64,000 nt of DNA, from contig NZ_LRFG02000003.1 in assembly GCF_001641755.2 (NCBI RefSeq), forward strand, positions 310,001-374,000, written 5' to 3'. Position numbers and translations under genes: made by a program. Shown here piece by piece: positions 45,722 through 55,000 of this stretch. This stretch comes from Microbulbifer flavimaris. Its GTDB lineage: Bacteria > Pseudomonadota > Gammaproteobacteria > Pseudomonadales > Cellvibrionaceae. Under the pieces are notes generated by a model that saw nothing but the letters and a program-made list of their open reading frames with translations, searched no databases and was not told where the DNA came from. Each line of letters starts with the position of its first letter. Position 1 is the first letter of the stretch.

Positions 45722-47069
45722 ACGCCAGATGCCGGATCACTTTGGCGGCGCTCTCTGGGCCGACCAGACACTGGCCCACCCGCTCGGTATTGCCGCGCTC
45801 GTTGCTGCCCTTGTAGCGCTGTTTTTCCTGCCGCGCCGCTATGCCATGCTTCCGCTGATATTGATTGCCGTGGCTCTTCCCGGAGCACAGCGCATCGCTG
45901 TGTTGACCATGGATTTTACCTTCATTCGTATCGTCATCCTGGCCACCCTGGCGCTGGCAGCCTTCCGCGGACACGCGCGCGGGCTGCAACTGGGTATGCC
46001 GGACCTGCTGATCGGACTCTGGGTATTTTGGGGTGTGACAGCCGGGGGCATTCTCAGCGGCAGTTTCAGCGGTGTGCTCAGCGGCATCGGCGGTGCCATT
46101 GACACTCTCGGGGCCTATTTGATCGGGCGCATCTATATCCGGTCGCTGCCCGACCTGCGGCGCCTGCTGGTCTGGCTCGCGATCATTGCCATCCCGATGC
46201 TCGCTTTCTTCCTGGTGGAGCAGTTTACCGGGCGCAACCTGTTTGGCCTTTTCGGAGGCGTTCCCGAGGAGACCATGGTCCGCAATGGTCGAATGCGCGC
46301 TCAGGGTCCCTTCTCCCATCCACTGATGGCCGGTGTCTTCTGGGCGAGCCTGCTGCCCTGTCTTGGCGCGCTCTGGATGGCACGTGCAGGCAGCCGACCG
46401 GCCCTGGCCCTGTCCATGGTGTGTATGGGTCTGATTGTTGCCAACACGGCTTCCAGCACACCCATCATGGCGGTGCTGTTTGGAATTTTCGGTATGGGGC
46501 TGTTTCTGTTTCGCCGGTATCTGCGAATCCTGGTGACCGGTGTATTTCTCGCAATGGTGGGCCTGCACATGGTGATGGAGATGCCTATCTGGCACCTGAT
46601 CGCCAGAATCGACCTCTCCAATGGATCCACTGGCTGGCATCGCTACAACCTGATCCAGCAATTCATCAATCACTTTGACGAGTGGTGGGCTGTCGGAACG
46701 GAGTTCACCGGCCACTGGGGCTGGGGCCTGCAGGACATCACCAATCAGTATGTACTGCAGGGAGTTGCCGGCGGCCTGCTGCAGCTGGTGCTGTTCGTGG
46801 CACTGTTGACGTCTGTCTTCCTGCGCCTGGGCCGCAAGCTGCGGGTGACCCGCAACCGGGCAGCTTACTGGTTGCTGTGGGGTGTAGGCGTCAGCCTATT
46901 CGTGCATTGCATGAGTTTCATTGCGGTTTCTTACTTTGGCCAGCTGGTCTGCCTGTTCTACGTGTTCCTGGGTAGCACTGTGGCAGTCTCCGAGCGTTCC
47001 CGTCGGCCAGCGCAACGACAGGCCCCGGCCATGCTTCACCAACCCTCACCATTGGGGAGCCCGGGTTGA
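45714..47069 (+). CDS. O-antigen polymerase/ligase-like membrane protein (Wzy candidate)
   Basis: 451 residues from the ATG at 45714. About 11-12 hydrophobic helices with a larger periplasmic loop (SNGSTGWHRYNLIQQFINHFDEWWAVGTEFTGHWGWGLQDITNQYVLQ) typical of Wzy/O-antigen ligase-like proteins. Its gene starts inside the end of the FrhB gene and stops in TGATG with the next GT2 gene, so the row is cotranscribed. As the only such protein in the locus it is the likely repeat-unit polymerase. Confidence 0.85.
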   Translation: MFERQMPDHFGGALWADQTLAHPLGIAALVAALVALFFLPRRYAMLPLILIAVALPGAQRIAVLTMDFTFIRIVILATLALAAFRGHARGLQLGMPDLLIGLWVFWGVTAGGILSGSFSGVLSGIGGAIDTLGAYLIGRIYIRSLPDLRRLLVWLAIIAIPMLAFFLVEQFTGRNLFGLFGGVPEETMVRNGRMRAQGPFSHPLMAGVFWASLLPCLGALWMARAGSRPALALSMVCMGLIVANTASSTPIMAVLFGIFGMGLFLFRRYLRILVTGVFLAMVGLHMVMEMPIWHLIARIDLSNGSTGWHRYNLIQQFINHFDEWWAVGTEFTGHWGWGLQDITNQYVLQGVAGGLLQLVLFVALLTSVFLRLGRKLRVTRNRAAYWLLWGVGVSLFVHCMSFIAVSYFGQLVCLFYVFLGSTVAVSERSRRPAQRQAPAMLHQPSPLGSPG

Positions 47070-48022
47070 TGTCAACGGCTGAGGGTGAAGCACGGCCCGC
47101 CATCAACATCGTCATCGTCTGCTTCAACTGCGGACGCGACATCCTGGATCTGGTAAGTGATCTTCGCCACGGCGACTACCCGCTGGAAAAATTGTCACTG
47201 ACGATCGTCGACAATGCCTCTGCCGACGATTCTGTAGAATTACTGCGTGGAATTGATGGCATCGAGCGGATACTGATCGAATCGGGACGCAACCTGGGGT
47301 TTGGTGCAGGCTGCAACCTGGCAGTGCGACATATCGCCGGCGACGGGCCCATCCTGTTCCTCAACCCGGATGTGCGCCTGCGCCGCGACAGCCTCACTGA
47401 ACTGATTCGCGGATACCACGAGCACCCCCTGAGCGGGATCTGGGGTGGCCTTACCCTGGACGAAGACAACAGACCCGACGGCAAAAGTGCATGGCGAGAG
47501 CCTTCCCTGTCAGGTCTCGCGGCCTGGAGTTTTTTCTTTGATGCCGCGCTGCGTCCCTTCGGCTTTACCGGGGTCGAGGCTTATTCCCGCCGCGCGCTGC
47601 TGCAGGGGCCCCGGGTTGACGCTGTATCCGGCTGTTTTTTCCTGATCGACAGTGATCTGTTTCATCGCCTGGGAGGCTTCGATGAGCGCTTTTTCCTTTA
47701 TTCAGAGGAAATCGACCTGTGCCGCCGGGCGAGGTTGCTGGGCGCACAACCCAGAATCATACCCGCAGCGCGCGTAATACATTCAGGCAGTGTGACCCTC
47801 ACTAGCGAAGCCAAGTTGCGACATCTTTACTACTCAAAGTTGCTTTACTTTCGCAAGCACTGGTCGCCACTGCCGTTCCGCATCGCGCGGATATTGCTGA
47901 ATGCGGGCACCCTGCTACGCTTGTCTGCCCTTTCATTGCTGGCGCCGCTGCGGCGCGACTTCAATCACCGGCGCAAAGCCTGGTGGAACTTCTTCAAGCA
48001 ACAGCTCAGCTGGAAATTCTGA
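47069..48022 (+). CDS. GT2 family glycosyltransferase (rhamnosyltransferase-like)
   Basis: 317 residues; ATG at 47069 shares its A with the Wzy stop and has GGGGAG upstream. INIVIVCFNCGRDILDLV, TIVDNASADDS, LFLNPDVRLRRDSL (NPD as the metal/nucleotide motif) and GGFDERFFLYSEEIDLCRRAR are the full set of GT2 motifs of the rhamnosyltransferase-like group. It is soluble and cytoplasmic, adding one sugar to the lipid-linked repeat. Confidence 0.92.
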   Translation: MSTAEGEARPAINIVIVCFNCGRDILDLVSDLRHGDYPLEKLSLTIVDNASADDSVELLRGIDGIERILIESGRNLGFGAGCNLAVRHIAGDGPILFLNPDVRLRRDSLTELIRGYHEHPLSGIWGGLTLDEDNRPDGKSAWREPSLSGLAAWSFFFDAALRPFGFTGVEAYSRRALLQGPRVDAVSGCFFLIDSDLFHRLGGFDERFFLYSEEIDLCRRARLLGAQPRIIPAARVIHSGSVTLTSEAKLRHLYYSKLLYFRKHWSPLPFRIARILLNAGTLLRLSALSLLAPLRRDFNHRRKAWWNFFKQQLSWKF

Positions 48023-48023
48023 T

Positions 48024-48866
48024 ATGTCGGAAACCCTGCCCGCGGTGATCATCCCGGCCCACAACGAGGAGTTATCCATCGCAACACTGCTGCGCGCCCT
48101 GATGCCGGGGGTTCATAAACAGCGTTACACCATCACTGTGGCCTGTAACGGCTGCTCTGACCGCACAGCCGAGATCGTGCGATACCACTTTCCCCAGGTG
48201 TGCTGCATTGAGCTGGAGCAGGCTTCCAAAGTTGCCGCACTCAACGCGGCAGAAAATGCCGAGCTCGGCTTCCCCAGGATCTATATTGATGCCGATGTGG
48301 TTATCAGCAGCAGTGCAGTGGAGGCGCTGATAGATGCTTGCCAGAATTCCAGTAATCCTACGGTAGTAGCGCCACGGGCAGTGCCCAAAAACGAGGGTTG
48401 TGAATGGATAGTGCGGACGTATTACCAGGCCTGGCAAAAAACCGTTTTCTTCCGGCTGCATGGCTTTGGGTCCGGGGTCTATGCCCTGAACCGCGCTGCC
48501 CGTGAAAAATTTGAGCGCTTCCCCAACCTGATCTCCGACGATGGCTTCGTGCGCCAGATACTGAATTACGACAATATCCGCGTTGTGGAGTCAGCCAAGA
48601 GCCTGGTCAAGTCACCGCGGGATCTGGCCGGCCTGATTCGTATCAAGACACGCAGCAAGCTGGGCAGCCTGGAGATCCGGGATAGCGAGAACAAGATCGG
48701 TAACGGTCCACAGTTCAAACAGCGTTTCCTGCAACGGCCAACCATCACGGAGCGACTGGTTTACGGTGGTATCAATCTGCTGGCATTGTTGAATGCGCAC
48801 CGCTTGATCAGGAAGCAGGGCCGCGCCCACTGGCTGCGGGATGAGACTTCCCGACACTCCGCATAA
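48024..48866 (+). CDS. GT2 family glycosyltransferase
   Basis: 280 residues, starting one base after the previous GT2 stop. VIIPAHNEELSIATLLRAL, ACNGCSDRTAEI, PRIYIDADVVIS (DAD) and NLISDDGFVRQIL show an intact GT-A fold. It lacks the C-terminal membrane helices of larger GT2 synthases and acts on the lipid-linked repeat unit. It is the last gene of the rightward EPS block and is convergent with the NRPS. Confidence 0.9.
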   Translation: MSETLPAVIIPAHNEELSIATLLRALMPGVHKQRYTITVACNGCSDRTAEIVRYHFPQVCCIELEQASKVAALNAAENAELGFPRIYIDADVVISSSAVEALIDACQNSSNPTVVAPRAVPKNEGCEWIVRTYYQAWQKTVFFRLHGFGSGVYALNRAAREKFERFPNLISDDGFVRQILNYDNIRVVESAKSLVKSPRDLAGLIRIKTRSKLGSLEIRDSENKIGNGPQFKQRFLQRPTITERLVYGGINLLALLNAHRLIRKQGRAHWLRDETSRHSA

Positions 48867-48909
48867 CCTTTTTCAGGCAAAAACCACGGTCCCCGTGTCC
48901 GGTTACATA

Positions 48910-48929
48910 GCGGCCGGGCGCGGCCGGGC
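48910..48929. repeat. Short tandem duplication
   Basis: GCGGCCGGGC occurs twice head to tail in the gap between the last GT2 gene and the NRPS gene. No function is apparent; it may simply be replication slippage. Confidence 0.4.
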
Positions 48930-49059
48930 TGGTAGCTGCCGCATTTTTCTATCTGGTCAATCTGATAAGCCCAACGCCTGTCCCACCAGGGCAGCGGTGG
49001 CGAGAAAGCTGTTCCGCTTTCCCATCAGCAAGCATCAGGGCAAGAGTTGAGTCCCCCAA

Positions 49060-49083
49060 GCGCCAACTCCTGCAGAGTGGCGC
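49060..49083. terminator. Hairpin after the NRPS gene
   Basis: GCGCCAACTC (49060-49069) pairs with GAGTGGCGC (49075-49083) with one bulged base and a 5-nt loop, 14 bp beyond the NRPS stop. There is no T-run, so it is a weak terminator candidate or a 3'-end stabilising structure. Confidence 0.4.
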
Positions 49084-49096
49084 CGGGGTCGTGTGC

Positions 49097-52000
49097 TCAA
49101 TGAACCCGTTCGCCTTCCAGTGGCCGAGTGAACTCGCCCCGTGCATGGAAGAGGTTGCGGTCAGACATCTCCCACCACTTTAGTGATTCCAGCTTGGCAA
49201 TGGTCTCCCGCGAGAACCGGTAACGGACCACCTGTGCCGGGTAGCCGGCAACGATTGCATATGGCGGAACATCCTCCACCACGACAGCACCGGCGGCAAT
49301 CACTGCACCGTTACCGATTTTGCGTGTTGGGTACAGTATTTTTGCCCCATCACCAATCCAGACATCATTGCCCACCTCGATATTGACCCGGTCCAGTTCA
49401 TAACCGGTACTGAAACCGAGCCCCTTGAAATAAAAGAGGCCATGGGTCGAGAGCGTATTGCGAGGGTGATCCGCGTTCTGGAACCGCACCGTCCGATAGA
49501 TGGTGCAGTACTTGCCGATTTTGGTGCCGCTCTTCAGTCGGACCGGATCGAATGGAAGACTGGAGAAGTCTGCAACATCGATATCGTAGTATTTGCGGTA
49601 GAGCTCGCGCATGGTGACACTGAATGTGGAGCCCCCTTCCAGTTTCAGAATCAGCTGCTGCAACAGTTGCCTGAAGAGCCCCCGACGAATGGCAAATAGC
49701 GGTGCAAGCCATTTCTTCGCGAAGGCCGATTCACGCATTTTCATGCCATGAGGGAAATCGGGTAGATCCAGCGCTTCCTTCTTATCCCGCACGGCTTCGA
49801 GTATGGCATCTACTTGCTTACTGGTTTTCTCATCCAGCGAGGCCTGCTCAATCACCTCCTGTTCCGACCGGCCCTCACGGAAGGCCACAATGGCCCCGCT
49901 CAGCTGGCGAATACTGGCGAAGTCGAATAGCAGTGTCGGTGGCAGGCTCAAACCATAATGCTGGTTCAGCCGGGCGATCGCGTGGATTGCTGCCAGGGAG
50001 TGGCCGCCCAGGTCGAAGAAGCTGGCATCGTCCGAGTCCACAGGGGACTTCAGCACCTCCTGGAATACCTTGCGGACCACATCCTCGACGGCACTATTGG
50101 ACGGGGCTGTGGGGGAAGCAGCCAACTCAGATGTCGGTTCAGAGTCCCTGCTGGAAATAGGATCGGCGACAGCTCGACGCCGTGCAGGCTCCTGCCCGGT
50201 ATGTATTTCAGGAGAGGCCGACACGGGTTCCTGACTCACCGTCCTGTCACTCTTCGCAGGATCCACCGGCTGGACAACCGGCGCTTGCGCGGAGTCCTCT
50301 TCAACGTGAAGATTGTTCGGGACGCGCTCGTTCGGGACGAGTTCGTCCGGGACGCGTTCATCCGTAATGGCCTGCCCCGGGATGTGACCGCCAGAGACGG
50401 GATTGTCTGGCTCGCCATCCTGCAGAGTGGGCTCTTCCTCAGCGGGACCCGCCTTCACCGGCTCGGGTTCAATATGCGCAACGGGAGCGGTTTCAAACTC
50501 GGGCGGAGGCTCACTGGCCGGTTCCTCGGTTGCCACTGGCGGTGGAAATGCCTTGCGGTCCACCTTGCCGTTGGCGGTCATCGGGAAGTTTTCCAGTACC
50601 AGGAAATGTGCCGGCACCATGTAGTCTGGTAGCGTCTTTCTCAGCCTCGCCCGCAATGCGGGGACATCGACTGCCGCGTCGTCGCTGGCAATCAGGTACG
50701 CGGCCAGGTACTGGCTGCCAAAATCATCGTCGTGGGCGAGCACCACGGCACGGCTGATCTCCTCACCGACCAGGGCTTTCTCAATCTCGCCCAGTTCAAC
50801 GCGGAAGCCACGGATCTTCACCTGGTGATCGATCCGGCCCAGGAACTCCAGTCGTCCATCGTTTCGTTGAACCACCAGATCACCTGTGCGATAGAGCCGC
50901 TGATCCGGATCCAGGTCACTGCGATAAAATTTCTCCTGCGTCAGCGCCTCCCGGTTGCGGTAACCCCGTGCCAGCCCGGCACCACCGATGCAGAGCTCGC
51001 CGGGCACGCCTGCAGGCTGGGGCGCACCGGCCCCATTGGTGACATATAGACGTGTGTTGGCGATGGGGGCACCCACAAAGCGCGCATCGGCGGGATTCCG
51101 AATCCGTCCCGCCGCCGACCAGATTGTGGTCTCGGTGGGGCCGTAGAGATTCCAGACCTCGAGGCCATTCTCCAGCAGCCGCGCAGCCAGGTCCTCACCC
51201 ATGGCCTCGCCGCCACAGAATACCCGCACCCCGGGCTCTCCTCGCCAGCCGAAGTCCAGCAGCATGCGCCAGGTTGCCGGAGTCGCCTGCATTACGCTGA
51301 CCTTGTGCCGCTCGATCGCAGCGCAGATCTCCTTCGGATCCAGGCAGCCGCGACGATCCTGGATGACAACGCCCCCACCGGTGACCAGCGGCAGGAACAG
51401 CTCCAGCATAGCGATATCGAAACACAGCGTGGTCACTGCCAAAAGTCGGTCATCGGCAGAGAAACCCGGTTCCCGCTGCATGGCGCAGAGGAAATTGACC
51501 AGGCTGCGGTGGCTAATCTCCACTCCTTTCGGGCGGCCGGTGGAGCCTGAGGTGTAGATGACGTAGGCGAGGTCTTCACCACCGGACAGGGGCTGCAGGT
51601 TTCGGCATCTATCGCGCGGAAGACTCTCGTCAGTGGCCGGTGGCAGAAGCACCTCACCGGGGAATTCCGTGAAACGGTCTCTCAGGTCAGCCACGGTGAT
51701 CAGGAAGCCCGCACTGGCATCCTCCAGCATGTAATTGATGCGCTCCGCGGGAAAGTGAGGATCCAGCGGCACGAAGGCACCGCCGGCTTTCCACACCGCC
51801 AGCAGTGCGGTGACCATCGCAACCTCGCGGTCAATGCACACTGCCACCAGCTCGCCGGGCTGTAACCCCCGGTCAATGAGATCGCGAGCCAGTGCATTCG
51901 CCTGCTGATTCAATTCGCCGTACGTCAGTTGCTCTGCGCCCGCGCAGACGGCGATCTTCTCTGCCCCCAAGGCGGCCATACGCTCAAACAACTGCGCGGT

Positions 52001-55000
52001 GGTCGCCTGGCGCGGCAGAGTGCGGCTGGTGCGCTGCACCTGCTCACGCATGCCGGCCCGCTCACTGATCCCGATCAGATCCAGCTGAGCCACGGGCCGT
52101 TCCGGCGTGCTGACAGCGCCCTCCAGCAGGCGGGTAAAATGCTGGGACATCCGCTCGATGGTGTCGCGCTCAAATCGCGCCCGCCGGTACTCGATGGTGC
52201 AGGAAACTTCGTCCGTCTGTTCCAGCACTGAAAGCGTCAGGTCGAATTTCGATCCACCGCTGTGCAAATCCAGTGGCTTGACCTTGAGTCCCGGTATCTG
52301 CCACTGATCGCCATCCATTCGACGGTGGATAAACAGGTGCTGGAACAGCGGCGCCGTGCCACCACTCCGATCCGGGTTCAGGTCCGCCACCACCCGCTCG
52401 AAGGGCACCTGATCATTGGAAAAAGCATCGATGGTGGTGGCACGTACCTGCGCCAGCAACTCGCGGAACCCGGGTGCGTTGGAAAAGTCAGCGCGCAGCA
52501 CCAGGGTGTTGATGAACAGACCGATCATGTCCTCGGTCTGGGTCAGCGGGCGCCGTCCCGTGGGTGTGCCCACAAGAATATCGTCCTGACCGGAATAGCG
52601 GTGCAATAGCAGTTGCCAGGTCGCCAGCAGCACCATGAAGCTCGTTACAGATTCCTGACGCGCCAGGTTTTTGGTCGCCGCCCAAAGAGCGACTGGTAAC
52701 TTGAAGCGTACGATACCGCCAGAGAAATCCGGCCTGTCTCCCGGCGGGTGATCCGCTGGCAGGTCCAGTGTTTCCGGTGCACCGGAGAGCTGATCGCGCC
52801 AGAATGCCAGTTGCCGCGCGTGGACCGGGCCATCGGCGTGACGACGCTCCCAGTCAGCGTAATCCGTAAACTGATACTCGAGTGGCGACAACGTGCATAC
52901 CCGCCCGCTACGGAGCGCATCATAGGCCCGGGAGAGTTCCCGAAAGAAGATCGCCGAGGACCAGATGTTGTCGTAAATAATATGATTGAACACCAGTGCC
53001 AGTACTGCAGCGCGCTCCCCCACGCGTATCAGGGTGCTGCGGAATAACGGACCCGTCGACAGGTCGTGGCGCTCCTCGAGGAGGCTGCGACAGATCTGCA
53101 TGGCTCGTTTGGCACGCTCCGCCCTCGGCATTGCGCGCAGGTCGATCACTTTCAGGGTGAATGGCGATGCCGGCAGCACCTCCTGGCTAGGGCCCTCACT
53201 ATCACTGGGGAAGCGGGTGCGCAGAATGCCGTGCCGCTCGATGATTTTGCCCAGAGCCCCCTCCAGGGCAGGCAGATCCAGCTCCCCTTCCAGATAGACA
53301 CTGTTGGAAATGTTGTAGGCCGCACCGCCGCCATACAGCTGATCCGCTAACCACATACGCGTCTGCGCCGACGACAACGGCAAGCGCGCTGCTTCCGGGG
53401 CGTGGCACAGCCCCCGATCCGCGTCATCACTATCCAGCAGGGGCGCCGCATCGATTGCCTCTGCCAGTGCTTTCAGGTCCCGCGCCTCGAATATCGCCCG
53501 CACCGACAGGTCCACGGCAAAATGTTCGCGGATTCGCGCCAACAATTGCATCGCGCGCAGAGAGTGTCCCCCGAGGTCGAAGAAATTCTGGTTGGTTCCG
53601 ATATCTTCGCGGTCCAGTAGCTCGCGGCAGAATCCCAGCAGATCGGACTCTGTCGGGCCCTCCGGCGGCACACGGGTCTCCTCCGTCAGGATATTCGACT
53701 CATCAGCTGCCGGCAGTGCGTTGCGATCTACCTTGTTGTTCGGTGTCTTCGGCAGCTGATCCAGGCACACCACGACCGTCGGAATCATGTAATAGGTGAG
53801 TCGATCGGCAAGGTAGTTGCGGAGTGCCTGCACGGTAATATGCTCACCACCATCGGGTACCACATAGGCAAATAGCTGTGTCTCACCGCCGACATCCCGG
53901 GCCACCACCACCGCCTCGGCAATTGCCGGATGATCAATCAGGTGGGCCTCCACCTCACTGACTTCAACGCGGAACCCTCGAATTTTCACCTGGAAGTCCT
54001 TGCGGCCGCGGTGCCGAAGGAGTCCGTCCTCCTCCATCTGGCCCAGGTCCCCGGTGCGGTAAATGCGAATTTCCGCATCTTCCGGATCCGTAGAAAAGGC
54101 TTTCTCCGTGGCCTCGGGGTTTTTCCAGTAACCCAGGGCTATATAGCGGCTGCGTACGGCAATCTCACCTACGTCACCGGTAGGCACCTCGTTGCCCTCT
54201 TCATCCAGCAACAGGACGTCCATGCCCTCCACCGGATAACCGATGGGCACGACATCTTCCTCCAGCTCCGTTGCCTCGTCGATGGGGTAATAGCGCATGG
54301 TGCCGGTTTCAGTGGCACCGAGCCCGGTGTAAAAGGCGACCTTGCGTGAGAAGACTTTTCGCGCCAGCTCCACATCACTGGTCAGCACACGTTCGCCACC
54401 AAAGATCACCAGTCGGATATCAAAGACATCTTCCGGGCCACGGTAAGAGCGGGCAAACTCCCGGAATACCGATGCCACCGAGTGATAGATCGTGATGCGG
54501 CGTGAGCGCAACCAGTTGGCCAGCTTCTCCACACCATCGGTGCGAAAATCATAGGGAAACAGGGCGGCACCGTTCAGCAGGGCGCCAAAAATGCAGTAAA
54601 CAGAAGCAATAACGCTGCACGAGTAGAACAGCGTCATGCGATCCTGCGGAATCACCTTCTGCAAGTTGGTGCGTCGCATACAGCCATGAAGGACGTTACG
54701 CTGGTTCTGCACCACACCTTTGGGTGTACCGGTGGAGCCTGAGGTATAGATAATGTATGCGAGCGCGTCCGGTGATATGTCGAGATCCAGGTTCTCGCCG
54801 CTGCTGCTTTCAGGGATGGCATCCAGATCGAGAATCCGCGCCTCATCTCCCGCCATGCCGGCTGCTTCGGTACGACTCAAGCTATTGGTGATCAGTAGTG
54901 CAGCGCCGGATTCCCGATAGATGAGCCGATTCCTCTCTTCGGGAAATGCCGGATCGATCGGCACGTAGGTGTGACCGCATTTCAGTACCGCAAGAATCGC

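Noticed and set aside
50316..50360. CRISPR-like repeats
   Set aside because: Contiguous 15-bp units without spacers, in frame inside the NRPS gene.
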